DNA of 64,000 nt. It comes from Conexibacter stalactiti. Lineage in GTDB: Bacteria > Actinomycetota > Thermoleophilia > Solirubrobacterales > Solirubrobacteraceae. Shown one piece after another: positions 1 through 8,503 of this stretch; the stretch's first letter is position 1, and each line of letters starts with the position of its first letter. The DNA lies in NCBI RefSeq assembly GCF_035967765.1, contig NZ_JAYWIT010000012.1. The stretch is one strand, 5' to 3'. Below the pieces are notes generated by a model. The model was not told the DNA's origin. It made no database searches and saw only the letters and a program-made list of their open reading frames with translations. The position numbers and the translations under genes were made by a program.

Positions 1-1452
1 GTCGAGCCGGGTGAATGCCGGCTGGAACGGCGAAGCGCCGCGGTAGGCGCCGCGCAGCGCCGCCGGCCACAGCTCGTCGGTCCCGCTCGCGCGCAGCGCG
101 CGGTGCGACGCGATCACCGCCCCGCCGTCAGCCAGGTACGCCGTCAGCCGTGCGGCGAGCGCCTCGTCGACCTCGAGCGAGTCCGGCAGCACGACGAGCC
201 GGTAGCGCTCGAACGCCTGCGCGACGTCGACCACGTCGAACTGCAGCTGGCACTCCGCCATCAGCTTCGCGAGCCCGCCGATCGCGGCCGCGTGCGCGGC
301 CGGGAACTCCGTGCCCCCGAGGTCGGCGAGATGCGCCAGCGGCGGACCGTCGACGACGATCGCCGCCTCGGTCGCCGGCACGGCGCCCTCCAGCCACGGC
401 TCCAGCCGCTCGATCTCCGCGTACGCCTCGCCGATCGTCGCGTAGGTCGCCGCGTCGAGGCCGGCCGTCGGCAGCGGCTGATCGCCGATGTCGCAGCGAA
501 CCGCCTGCCCGACGATGCCGGCCAGCTCGGTGCGCAGCTGCGTCGGATGCTTGAGCCCGCCGTAGTCGCCCCACGCCGTGTGGAAGCGGCCGCTCATCCC
601 GTAGACGGAGCGGCCCAGCGTGCGCGCGTAGCGCGCATGCAGCGGGAAGTAGCCGTAGCCCCAGCCGCCCGTCGGCAGCGCCTCGATGTCGATGTTGTCG
701 ACGGCGTCGAGGCGGTCGCCGACGCCGAGCACGGCGAGCGTGTTGTACTCGACCTGCAACGCCGGATCGATGCCGCGCACGTGGGCGGCGAGCCGCCGCA
801 GCAGTGACGCGTGCAGCTCGCTCTTGTGCTGGCGCTGGACCGCCTCGTCGAGCGGGTCGAGGCCCGCGTCGCGCAGCTGCTCGAGGCAGCGCCAGCAGAA
901 GCACTCGCCCGCGATCGGATAGACCATGTCGAACCAGACGCCGTCGACCTCGGCGTGCCGCAGCAGCTCGCTCGTCTGCGCCATCGCGCGCTCGGCGACG
1001 GCGGGGTGCGACATGCACAGCGCCGACCACATCGGCGACTCGCCGAGCTGCGGCAGGTAGCTGGTGCGGTCGCGCTTGAACGCGAGCCACTCCGGATGAC
1101 GCTCGGCGGCGTACTCGTCCCAGCCGATCGACAGGTACGCGTACGCCTTGATGCCCGCCGCGCGAGCGGCCGCGGCCTGACGGCCGACGAGGTTCGGCGC
1201 GACCAGGCCCGGATGCACCGGGCCGGCCTCGCTCGGGAAGAACGCGTAGCCGTAGGTGTTCTTCGCGCACAGCACGACGGCATCGACGTGCGCGGCTTGC
1301 AGCGTCGCCGCGAAGGCGTCGGGATCGAACCGCGCGCCGACCTCGCCAACTGCCGCGTCCATCTGGAAGTCGAGGTGGATCTTGCGCCACGGGCGCGCCG
1401 GAAGCGCGCGCTGGCGTTCGTCGATCCAGACCTCTCTCGCACCGGTTGACAC
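1..1452 (-). CDS. GHL6-type putative glycoside hydrolase, C-terminus beyond window edge
   Basis: The reading frame is open to the left edge, so the C-terminus is missing. The N-terminus has the WRKIHLDFQ motif, an AKNTYGYAFFPSE segment and the HPEWL motif, typical of hypothetical glycosyl hydrolase family 6 (GHL6) TIM barrels. A VDGVWFDM strand is followed by an ECFCWRC cysteine motif, then a GATase-like beta-galactosidase trimerisation region. No signal peptide is seen, so it is probably cytosolic. It is a paralogue of the genes at 13298-15049 and 15599-17710; a nearly identical block runs from GRSVYGMSGRFHTAWGDYGG. The GTG start lies 7 nt after a TACATT -10 box, which implies a leaderless transcript. 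Substrate unknown; family assignment fairly sure, catalysis inferred. Confidence 0.8.
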   Translation of the reverse strand, partial: MSTGAREVWIDERQRALPARPWRKIHLDFQMDAAVGEVGARFDPDAFAATLQAAHVDAVVLCAKNTYGYAFFPSEAGPVHPGLVAPNLVGRQAAAARAAGIKAYAYLSIGWDEYAAERHPEWLAFKRDRTSYLPQLGESPMWSALCMSHPAVAERAMAQTSELLRHAEVDGVWFDMVYPIAGECFCWRCLEQLRDAGLDPLDEAVQRQHKSELHASLLRRLAAHVRGIDPALQVEYNTLAVLGVGDRLDAVDNIDIEALPTGGWGYGYFPLHARYARTLGRSVYGMSGRFHTAWGDYGGLKHPTQLRTELAGIVGQAVRCDIGDQPLPTAGLDAATYATIGEAYAEIERLEPWLEGAVPATEAAIVVDGPPLAHLADLGGTEFPAAHAAAIGGLAKLMAECQLQFDVVDVAQAFERYRLVVLPDSLEVDEALAARLTAYLADGGAVIASHRALRASGTDELWPAALRGAYRGASPFQPAFTRLD

Positions 1453-1458
1453 GGGGTG

Positions 1459-1487
1459 AATGTATCTCACTGTGATCTATCTATCAA
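1459..1487 (-). promoter_or_regulatory. Promoter with IclR-type operator for the GHL6 gene ending at 1452
   Basis: On the minus strand, -35 TTGATA (1482-1487), a 17-nt spacer and -10 TACATT (1459-1464). The spacer carries an operator-like element, on the plus strand TATCTCACTGTGATC (1463-1477), matching 7 of 8 arm positions of TATC-N7-GATA. The -10 ends 7 nt before the GTG start. The regulator assignment is inferred from two IclR genes in the island. Confidence 0.65.
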
Positions 1488-2388
1488 GTTGTGATGTATG
1501 CGGATCGATCCGATACGCCCGCAGAGCGGTCTCGGAGAAGAGCGCGGAGCGCTCGGCGGGACTGGCCTCGCCGGCGATCTGCTCGTATGCGGACCACAGG
1601 CCGTCGTAGGAGGCGCAGCTGCGATCGACCGGGAAGTTGCTGCCGAACATGCAGCGGTCCGCGCCGAAGATCTCGATCGCCTCGCGTACGCGAGGCGCGA
1701 CCGTCTCGACGGTCCACGTGGGCGAGACGAACGCCATCGCGGAGAGCTTCAGGACCGACCGCGGCACAACCGCGGCGAAGCGGCGGAGGCCATCGCGCCA
1801 GACCTGCAGGTCGGCCCCCTCCTCCGCCGGCGGCAGGCCGGTGTGGTCGACGACGACCCGCAGGTCGGGCACCGCCGCGCAGACGTCGGCCGCCTGCGCC
1901 AGCTGGTGCGGCCAGGCGAGCAGGTCGAACGACAGGTCATGCGCGGGCAGCCGTGCCAGGCCGGCAGCCCACGCCGGGTCCGCCAACATGTTCTCGCGCG
2001 GGACGTCGGCGCGCGTGGAGGCCGGGTCGAACCAGACCTCCTGCCGGATCCCGCGCACGATCTGATGCGCGCAGTGGCGCTCCAACAGACGGTCGAGGCC
2101 GGCGGCCCGCAGGTCGGCGTAGGCGACGTGCACCAGCGGCGGCAGCGCCGGCCCCAGCGCATCCGCGAGGCCGGCGATCCACTCCGTCTCCAGCACCGGA
2201 TCGAGCGCGTGATCGACCTCGGCCTGCACGTGCACCAGCGCGGCCGGCTCGCGGTCGGCGACCTCCGCGAGCAGGTCGCCGGGGAGGTAGTCGGAGGCCA
2301 GCTCGGGGAAGTCCGCGAGCCATGGATAGTGGAACCGCTCCAGGTCCCAGAAGTGCAGGTGCGTGTCGACGAACGGGAGGGCGGTCAT
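1477..2388 (-). CDS. Amidohydrolase_2 family metal-dependent hydrolase (sugar-lactonase-like)
   Basis: A 303-residue TIM-barrel hydrolase of the amidohydrolase_2 family, which includes L-fuconolactonase and 2-pyrone-4,6-dicarboxylate lactonase. The N-terminal DTHLHFWD gives the HxH metal site, DHTGLP lies near residue 190, and FGSNFPVDR near residue 250 gives the C-terminal aspartate. Length is normal for the family. It is the last gene of a long minus-strand operon starting at 10471 and lies 13 nt after an NTF2-SDR fusion gene. Next to SDR dehydrogenases it probably hydrolyses an aldonolactone formed by sugar oxidation, but the exact lactone cannot be told. A paralogue is at 23685-24587. Confidence 0.85.
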   Translation of the reverse strand: MTALPFVDTHLHFWDLERFHYPWLADFPELASDYLPGDLLAEVADREPAALVHVQAEVDHALDPVLETEWIAGLADALGPALPPLVHVAYADLRAAGLDRLLERHCAHQIVRGIRQEVWFDPASTRADVPRENMLADPAWAAGLARLPAHDLSFDLLAWPHQLAQAADVCAAVPDLRVVVDHTGLPPAEEGADLQVWRDGLRRFAAVVPRSVLKLSAMAFVSPTWTVETVAPRVREAIEIFGADRCMFGSNFPVDRSCASYDGLWSAYEQIAGEASPAERSALFSETALRAYRIDPHTSQLDR

Positions 2389-2401
2389 CGTCCAGCGCTC
2401 C

Positions 2402-3550
2402 CTAGGAGGCGAACTCGTGCGCCGCGGTGCCCTCGGCGCTCGTCGCCAGCAGGCCGCCGTCGACGGGCAGGTCCGCGCCGGTGACGAACGAGGCGGCGTC
2501 GGACGCCAGGAACGCGATCGCCTCCGCGACCTCCTCGGGCTCGGCGCAGCGCTGCAGCAGGCAGTAGGAGCCCCACACCTTCTCCCAGCGCTCGCGGTCG
2601 CCGCCGGCGCCGCGGTCGAGCACGTCGGTCCAGATGAACCCGGGGCTGACGCTGTTGACGCGCACCCCGCGCGGGGCGAGGTCGAGCGCCTGGCAGCGCG
2701 TCAGCTCCAGCACCCCGCCCTTGCTCGCGTTGTAGGTCCAGCGGTTCGCCTGCGCGACGTGGCCGGAGATGCTGGCGACGTTGACGACCGCCGGATGGGC
2801 GGAGCGGCCCAGCGCGTCGGCGGCCAGCGCGACCAGCTGCGCCGGCGCGAGCAGGTTGACGTCGAGCGTGCGGCGCCACTGCTCCTCGGTCGCGTCGAGC
2901 CCGCCGAGCAGGAAGACCGCGGCGTTGTTGACGAGCACGTCGAGCGCGCCGTCGGGACCCGCGGCCGCGGCGATCATCTGCGCCTGAGCCGCCGTGTCGG
3001 TGATGTCCGCCACCAGCGGCGTGAAGCGCTCGCCGAGCGCGTCGCGCTGGCGCGCGAGCCCGTCGCCGTCGACGTCGACACCGGTGACGAAGGCGCCCTC
3101 CTCGACGAACCGCCGCGCGGTCGCCGCGCCGATGCCGCCGGCCGCGCCGGTCACGAGCACACGGCGCCCGGCGAACCGCGCCGCGGCGACGGGGTCGGCC
3201 AAGGAGGACGGGTCGTGATAGGTCGTCAGCGAGACGATCCGCTCGCCGTCGGTGCGCATCAGGTTCACGCCCGCGAGGCCGCGGCGGTTGCCGGCGCCGT
3301 CGCCGAAGACGGCGCTCCACTCGATCGCGGCCTCCTCGTCGGTTCCCATCACGCGCCCGAGCTCGACCTCCAGCCGCGGAAACGCCGCGGCGCTGGCGGC
3401 GTAGAAGCCGCGGATCTGCTCGTGGCCGCGCAGGTTGACGCCGGGCCCGACCCAGGTCGCGTCGGGGCTGAAGAACTCGACGATCCGATCAGGATCGCGC
3501 GACTCCTCAGCCTGCCAGTAGACGCGCGCGATCTCTTCGATCGTGCTCAT
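2402..3550 (-). CDS. NTF2/SnoaL-like domain fused to short-chain dehydrogenase
   Basis: Residues 1-125 form an NTF2-like (SnoaL/ketosteroid-isomerase-type) domain: it starts IEEIARVYWQAEESRDPDRIVEF in two stretches and contains SPDATW and GHEQIRGFY. Residues 127-370 form a classical SDR with the TGAAGGIG cofactor loop, NNAA, an active-site serine in VASISG, YNASK and a C-terminal VDGG. Usual SDRs are about 250 residues, so the extra 125 are a true fusion in one frame. ATG start preceded by AGGAGAG. It probably oxidises a sugar or sugar-acid hydroxyl with NAD(P), while the NTF2 part may bind or isomerise the product. The order of action is inferred. Confidence 0.85.
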   Translation of the reverse strand: MSTIEEIARVYWQAEESRDPDRIVEFFSPDATWVGPGVNLRGHEQIRGFYAASAAAFPRLEVELGRVMGTDEEAAIEWSAVFGDGAGNRRGLAGVNLMRTDGERIVSLTTYHDPSSLADPVAAARFAGRRVLVTGAAGGIGAATARRFVEEGAFVTGVDVDGDGLARQRDALGERFTPLVADITDTAAQAQMIAAAAGPDGALDVLVNNAAVFLLGGLDATEEQWRRTLDVNLLAPAQLVALAADALGRSAHPAVVNVASISGHVAQANRWTYNASKGGVLELTRCQALDLAPRGVRVNSVSPGFIWTDVLDRGAGGDRERWEKVWGSYCLLQRCAEPEEVAEAIAFLASDAASFVTGADLPVDGGLLATSAEGTAAHEFAS

Positions 3551-3598
3551 GCTCTCTCCTCGTTTCGATGGGACGTGGTGCGTGGTGATGCGATGCGG

Positions 3599-4951
3599 CT
3601 AGGGGAAGTTCGGGCGCTCGCGCTCGACGATCTCTGCCATCGCGTCCCCGAACTGCTGCGGTGAGAGGTCACCGGCGCTGAGCGCCTGGACCTGCTGCAG
3701 GTAGGGATCGCGCAACATGCCGGGGACGGTGATGTCGGTCACCGGGCCCAGCTCGCCGACCGACGTCAGCAGGCGCGTCAGTCTCGCCTGCAGGCCGCCG
3801 CCCTTCGGCTGCGGATCGGCCGCGACGCTGAGCTGGTCGGTCGCGTTGGCGTACGCGTCGGCCTCGGCGCCGAACTCGTTCAGGAACGCGGCGACGAGCG
3901 CCGGGTTGGCCGCCGTCGCCTTCGTCGTCGCGGCGAGCGCCGAGACGCCGCCGACGATGCCCTCGGCGGACGCGGTCGAGCGCGTCGCGCCGGGCCCGTC
4001 GGGCATCGGCGTGACCTCGACCGCGAAGTCGCCGGCCTCGCTCGCGATCTGCGGGGCGAACCAGGTGCCGGTGAAGGTCAGCCCGGCTCTGCCTCTGAGG
4101 AACAGCGCCGATGCCTGCGTGTAGTTCATGCCGGTGAAGCCCTTCGGGAAGCAGTCGGCGTCGACCAGCTCCGCGAAGCGGCTCGCGCCTTCGACGATCG
4201 GCTCGTCGGACCAGCTCGCGCCCCCGGTGCCGTAGGTCGCGTCGGCGACGGCCTTCGCGCCCCCGTACTGGTAGATGAGCGTGTCGACCCAGTGGCCGGC
4301 GGTCCACTGGTCCTGGCCGCCGTCGCCGAACGCGATCGGCACGACGCCGGCGGCGCCGAGGACGCTGCAGACGCCCAGCAGCTCGTCCCAGGTTCTCGGC
4401 GGTCTGAGGCCGTGCTCGGCGAGCAGGTCGACGTTGTCCCACATCGCGAGCACGTACCAGTAGTCCGGCACGCCGTAGAGCGCGCCGTCCGGCGCCGTCA
4501 GCGGCTCGAGGCTGGCCGGGGCGTAGTCGCCCCTGTCGACGAGGTCGTTCAGCGCCGCGATCTTGCCGGTGCGGACGAACTTGTCGAGGTACTCGCCGGT
4601 GTCGGTGTGGAACAGGTCCGGCTCGTCACCGGAGGTGAACGCCGCCAGCACCTTCGTGAAGTACTCCTCCGTCGAGTAGGTCGTGAGGTCGACCTCGGCG
4701 CCCGGGTGTCTGCGCTCGAAGCGCTCGACGAATCTCTCCCACCAGGCGCGCTCGGCCGGCGCGGTCGGGGCGAACCAGTACGTCAGCTTGCCCGTGACCT
4801 TCTCACCGTCAGCGACCGTCGCGGTCCGCCCGGCGGTGCCGGAGGTGGACGACGAGCCGTCGTCGCCGCAGGCGCCGAACGCCGCGACGAGGCCGGACAA
4901 CGCCACGGCGAGCACCGCGCGACGACCGCGGCTGACAGCAGAGATCTCCAT
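3599..4951 (-). CDS. Extracellular solute-binding lipoprotein, family 1 (sugar ABC type)
   Basis: A 450-residue lipoprotein. The ATG at 4951 is chosen because AAAGGA lies just upstream; an in-frame ATG at 4981 overlaps the previous stop but gives a poor signal peptide. The signal peptide ends in the lipobox AFGAC. The mature part shows a family-1 fold: LTYWFAPTAP, a KVLAAFTSGDEPDLF block, and FPKGFTGMNYTQ in the middle. It likely captures an oligosaccharide or glycoside outside the membrane. No family-1 permease genes are present in the window. About half of its residues match the protein at 11922-13289. Several arginines near the mature N-terminus use AGA. Confidence 0.9.
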   Translation of the reverse strand: MEISAVSRGRRAVLAVALSGLVAAFGACGDDGSSSTSGTAGRTATVADGEKVTGKLTYWFAPTAPAERAWWERFVERFERRHPGAEVDLTTYSTEEYFTKVLAAFTSGDEPDLFHTDTGEYLDKFVRTGKIAALNDLVDRGDYAPASLEPLTAPDGALYGVPDYWYVLAMWDNVDLLAEHGLRPPRTWDELLGVCSVLGAAGVVPIAFGDGGQDQWTAGHWVDTLIYQYGGAKAVADATYGTGGASWSDEPIVEGASRFAELVDADCFPKGFTGMNYTQASALFLRGRAGLTFTGTWFAPQIASEAGDFAVEVTPMPDGPGATRSTASAEGIVGGVSALAATTKATAANPALVAAFLNEFGAEADAYANATDQLSVAADPQPKGGGLQARLTRLLTSVGELGPVTDITVPGMLRDPYLQQVQALSAGDLSPQQFGDAMAEIVERERPNFP

Positions 4952-4977
4952 CTTGGCGTCCTTTCTCGAGCTTCGGG

Positions 4978-5709
4978 TCATCCCATCGCCAGCCCGCCGT
5001 TGACGTCCACCAGCGCGCCGTGCACGAAGCCGGCCCGCTCGGAGGCGAGCATCGCGACGACGTCCGCGACCTCCTCCGGGCGGCCGTTGCGGCGCAGCGG
5101 CGTGCCGCCCGCCAGCTGCGCCTTCGCGGCGTCGCCCATCACGCCCGTCATCGGCGTGTCGATCACGCCCGGGGCGACGCAGTTCACGGTGATCCCGTGC
5201 GGGCCCGCGGCGTGCGCGAGCGAGCGGGTCAGCCCGACGACGCCCGCCTTGGAGGCGACGTAGGCGGGGCCGGCGAGCCGTCCGCCGTTGCGGGCCGCGA
5301 TCGAGGCGAGCGTGATCACGCGGCCCCAGCCGCGCGGGCGCATCGCGGCGATCGCGGCCTGCGCGCAGAGGAACGTGCCGCGCAGGTTCACGGCCATCAC
5401 CTGATCCCATCTGTCCGCGTCGACGTCGTCGAGCGCGCCGGTCTCGTAGATCCCGGCGCAGGCGACGAGCACGTCGAGCCGGCCGAAGCGCTCCAGCGCC
5501 GCGTCGACCACCCGGCGCCCGCCGTCGGCGCTCGCCACGTCCGCCTCGACGGCGAGCCATCCCTCGGGCAGCTGGCCCGCGGGCGCTGGACGCAGGTCGG
5601 CCGCGACGATCTCGCAGCCCTCCTGCGCCAGCGCCCGCGCGCATGCCGCCCCGATCCCGCTCGTGGCGCCGGTGATCGCGGCGACGCGTCCCGACAGTCC
5701 AAGGTCCAT
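4978..5709 (-). CDS. SDR family oxidoreductase
   Basis: A 243-residue classical short-chain dehydrogenase with TGATSGIG at residues 14-21, an ACAG version of the NNAG motif, catalytic tyrosine in YVASK and the closing VNGG. The aspartate in AADLRP favours NAD over NADP. It sits between a solute-binding protein gene and another SDR in the 10471-1477 operon. A start codon of the next gene (4981) overlaps its stop as ATGA, but a better start lies downstream. It probably oxidises a sugar or sugar-acid intermediate; the substrate is unknown. Confidence 0.88.
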   Translation of the reverse strand: MDLGLSGRVAAITGATSGIGAACARALAQEGCEIVAADLRPAPAGQLPEGWLAVEADVASADGGRRVVDAALERFGRLDVLVACAGIYETGALDDVDADRWDQVMAVNLRGTFLCAQAAIAAMRPRGWGRVITLASIAARNGGRLAGPAYVASKAGVVGLTRSLAHAAGPHGITVNCVAPGVIDTPMTGVMGDAAKAQLAGGTPLRRNGRPEEVADVVAMLASERAGFVHGALVDVNGGLAMG

Positions 5710-5722
5710 TCGATCCCTCCGG

Positions 5723-6505
5723 TCAGGCGGACGCGAGCTGGCCGAGCCAGCCGCCGTCGATCGTGTAGGCGCCGCCGACGATCGCCGTCGCGGCGTCGCT
5801 GAGCAGGTAGAGCACGAGGTCGGCGACCTCCGCCGGCTCGATCAGGCGCCCGAGCGGATGCCGGCGCCCGGCCTCGGCGAGCATCGCGCCGGGGTCCTCC
5901 GGCGCGTGCTCGCGCGCGACCGCCTCCAGCATCGGCGTGCGCATCGAGCCGGGCAGCACGCAGTTCACGCGCACGCCCTCGCCGACGTGGTCGAGCGCCA
6001 TCGTGCGCGACAGCGCGACGACGGCCGCCTTCGACGCGGCGTACGCGGCCCCGCCGGGATCGGCCGCGTGCGCGTAGACGGACGCGACGTTGACGATCGC
6101 CCCGCCGCCGCGCGCCCGCATCGCCGGCACGGCGTGCTTGGCGAGCAGGAAGCAGCTCTTCACGTTGGTGTCGAAGACGAGGTCCCAGTCGCTCTCGGGC
6201 AGCTCAGGAGCGGCGCCCAGCCGCAGCACGGCGGCGGCGTGCGCGAGCAGGTCGATTCCGCCGTGGGCGGCGACGACCTCCTCGACGGCGCGCTTGACCG
6301 CGGCGCCGTCGCTGACGTCGGCGACGATCGCCGTCGCGCGTCCTCCGGCCGCCTCGACCTGCGCCACCGTCTCCGCGAGCGCCTCCGCATCGCGCCCGAC
6401 GACGCCGACCGCGGCGCCCCCGGCGGCAAGCGCGACCGCGATCGTGCGCCCGACGCCGCTGGAGCCGCCGGTCACGAGCGCGACCTTGCCGCCGAAGCGG
6501 GTCAT
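5723..6505 (-). CDS. SDR family oxidoreductase
   Basis: A 260-residue classical SDR: TGGSSGVG near the N-terminus, catalytic YAASK near residue 165, and a C-terminal IDGG. HAAA replaces the usual NNAG loop. VGRDAE after beta-2 suggests NADP. The ATG overlaps the stop of the upstream E1-beta gene as ATGA, so the two are probably translationally coupled. It is the third dehydrogenase domain in the operon. Two consecutive sugar-acid oxidations, as in diketo-hexonate pathways, would explain having several SDRs, but this is inference. Confidence 0.88.
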   Translation of the reverse strand: MTRFGGKVALVTGGSSGVGRTIAVALAAGGAAVGVVGRDAEALAETVAQVEAAGGRATAIVADVSDGAAVKRAVEEVVAAHGGIDLLAHAAAVLRLGAAPELPESDWDLVFDTNVKSCFLLAKHAVPAMRARGGGAIVNVASVYAHAADPGGAAYAASKAAVVALSRTMALDHVGEGVRVNCVLPGSMRTPMLEAVAREHAPEDPGAMLAEAGRRHPLGRLIEPAEVADLVLYLLSDAATAIVGGAYTIDGGWLGQLASA

Positions 6506-7473
6506 CGCCGCTCCAGGATCTCGGCCGCGATCCGCTCCGCGCCGGGCAGGAAGGCATCCTCCAACGGCGGGCTGTACGGGACGGGGCCGTCGGGCGTCGC
6601 GATCCGCCAGGCGTCGTCGAGGTCGCCGAGCGCGTGCTCGACGACGCGGGCGATCGTCTCGCCGGCCCAGCCGCCGGTCAGCGGGCCCTCCTCGACGACG
6701 ACGAGACGGCTCGTCTTCGTCACCGAGGCGACGATCGTCTCGACGTCGAGCGGGCGGATCGTGCGCAGGTCGATCACCTCCGCCTCGACGCCCTGCGCCG
6801 CCAGCGTCTCCGCCGCCGCGAGGCTGTCGTGGACGCCCTTCATCACGCTGACGATCGTCACGTCGGAGCCCGCGCGCACGACCGCGGCGCGACCGAGCGG
6901 CAGCAGCGCGCCGCCGCCCGCCGGCAGCGCCGGCCCTCTCGTCGAGTAGAGCCGCTTGTGCTCGAAGAAGACGACGGGGTTGTCGTCCTGGATCGCCGCG
7001 CGCATCAGCCCGTAGGCGTCCGCCGGCGTCGACGGCGCGACGAGCTTGACGCCCGGGATGCCGTGCAGCCATGAGACCGGCATCTGCGAGTGGATCGCGC
7101 CGAAGCGGCCGCCGGCGCCGACGACGCAGCGGATCACGAGCGGGCAGCCGTGCTCCCCGTCGAGGAAGAGGAACTTCGCCGCCTGGTTGACGAGGCTGTC
7201 CATCGCCAGCGGCAGGAAGTCGCCGAACATGATCTCCAGCACCGGCCGCATCCCGCAGACCGCGGCGCCATAGGCGGCGCCGGCCATCGCCAGCTCGGAG
7301 ATCGGCGTGTCGAAGACGCGCCCGTCGCCGTATCTGTCGTGCAGGCCCGGCGTGACCGCGAAGACGCCGCCGGCGACGGCGACGTCCTCGCCGAACACGA
7401 TCACGTTCTCGTCGCGGTCCAGCTCGGCGTCGAGCGCGTCGCGAATCGCGGTGCGGAACTCGAGCGCGCTCAT
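6502..7473 (-). CDS. 2-oxoacid dehydrogenase E1 component, beta subunit
   Basis: A 323-residue thiamine-pyrophosphate dehydrogenase beta chain. It has FGEDVAVAGGVF near the start, FDTPISE with the conserved glutamate, and the C-terminal transketolase domain with VIDLRTIRPLD and VVEEGPLTGGW. Length is typical of AcoB/PdhB/BkdA2-type subunits. It overlaps the E1-alpha gene by 4 nt (ATGA), so the two form a heterotetramer-type E1 decarboxylating a 2-oxoacid. The partner E2 is probably the gene at 28435. Which oxoacid is used (pyruvate, branched-chain, or a sugar-derived keto acid) is not visible. Confidence 0.92.
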   Translation of the reverse strand: MSALEFRTAIRDALDAELDRDENVIVFGEDVAVAGGVFAVTPGLHDRYGDGRVFDTPISELAMAGAAYGAAVCGMRPVLEIMFGDFLPLAMDSLVNQAAKFLFLDGEHGCPLVIRCVVGAGGRFGAIHSQMPVSWLHGIPGVKLVAPSTPADAYGLMRAAIQDDNPVVFFEHKRLYSTRGPALPAGGGALLPLGRAAVVRAGSDVTIVSVMKGVHDSLAAAETLAAQGVEAEVIDLRTIRPLDVETIVASVTKTSRLVVVEEGPLTGGWAGETIARVVEHALGDLDDAWRIATPDGPVPYSPPLEDAFLPGAERIAAEILERR

Positions 7474-8492
7474 CGCGCGGCTCCCGTGCTCGCGCTCGCG
7501 CGGTCGCCCAGCTGCTCGGCGAACTCGGGCGGCAGCGTAGCGGGGTCGGGCCACGGCGCTGCCAGGCCGCGCTCGCGCGCGGCCTCCAGCTCGTCGGCGA
7601 CGGCGCTCTCGATCGCGTCCAGCGCGGCGGGCTCGACGCCCTCCCGCTCCAGCCGCGCCCGTGTCAGCACGAGCGGATCGCGCTCTCTCCACCGCTCCAG
7701 CTCCCCCGCCGGGCGATAGCGCGCGGGATCGCTGCGCGAGTGGCCGACGAAGCGATAGGTCTGCGCCTCCAGCAGCGTCGGCCCCTCCCCCGCCCGTGCC
7801 CGCTCGACCGCTCGTCCGGCCGCCTCGCGCACGCTCCAGACCTCCATCCCGTCGACCTGCTCGGCCGGCACGCCGAGCGAGACCGAGCGGCTGAGGATGT
7901 CGCCGCCGCTGACCGCCTCGGTCAGCGTGTACTCCATGTAGAGGTTGTTCTCGCAGACGAACAGGACCGGCAATCTGAAGACGTGCGCGAAGTTCAGGCA
8001 CTCGAAGAAGTAGCCCTGGTTGGTCGCGCCGTCACCGAAGTACGCGACCGCGACGCCGCCCTGCCGGCGCACGGCCATCGCCGCTCCCGTCGCCGCCGCG
8101 ATCGAGCCGCCGACGATCCCGTAGCTGCCCATGTAGCCGTGCCGCATCGAGGTCACGTTCATCGAGCCGGAGCGCCCGCCGTTGATCCCCGTCGCACGGC
8201 CGAGCATCTCGTCCAGCAGCTCGCTGGCGCCGACGCCCTGCGCCAGCGCGTGCCCGTGGCCGCGGTAGGTCCCGGCGACCCGATCGCGCTCGTCGAGCGC
8301 GCTCGACACGCCGACCGCGACTGCCTCCTGACCGCTGTACAGGTGCGTCGTCCCGTACACCTCGCCCTTCAGGAAGAGCGACTGGATCAACTCCTCGAAG
8401 CGGCGGATCCGCGTCATCTCGCCGTACAGGCCCAGGAACAGCTCCCGCTCCTCCTGTCTCCAGCCGGCGTTCGCCGTGCGCGTCGCTGTCAT
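7470..8492 (-). CDS. 2-oxoacid dehydrogenase E1 component, alpha subunit
   Basis: A 340-residue E1 alpha chain with the thiamine-pyrophosphate motif GDGATNQGYFFECLNFA ending in CENN, plus TYRGHGHALAQG and NGGRSGSMN characteristic of the family. The ATG at 8492 is preferred over the one at 8507 because AGAGG lies 7 nt upstream. The 8507 start would overlap the stop of the beta-helix gene. It works with the beta subunit immediately downstream. The alanine- and glutamate-rich C-terminal tail is not catalytic. It resembles acetoin/pyruvate-type E1 chains more than the branched-chain type, a weak judgement. Confidence 0.92.
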   Translation of the reverse strand: MTATRTANAGWRQEERELFLGLYGEMTRIRRFEELIQSLFLKGEVYGTTHLYSGQEAVAVGVSSALDERDRVAGTYRGHGHALAQGVGASELLDEMLGRATGINGGRSGSMNVTSMRHGYMGSYGIVGGSIAAATGAAMAVRRQGGVAVAYFGDGATNQGYFFECLNFAHVFRLPVLFVCENNLYMEYTLTEAVSGGDILSRSVSLGVPAEQVDGMEVWSVREAAGRAVERARAGEGPTLLEAQTYRFVGHSRSDPARYRPAGELERWRERDPLVLTRARLEREGVEPAALDAIESAVADELEAARERGLAAPWPDPATLPPEFAEQLGDRASASTGAAR

Positions 8493-8503
8493 CGCGGGAC
8501 CTC

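Noticed and set aside
4951..4981. ATG at 4981 as start of the first solute-binding protein
   Set aside because: It overlaps the SDR stop but lengthens the signal peptide n-region and lacks a ribosome site; ATG 4951 has AAAGGA.
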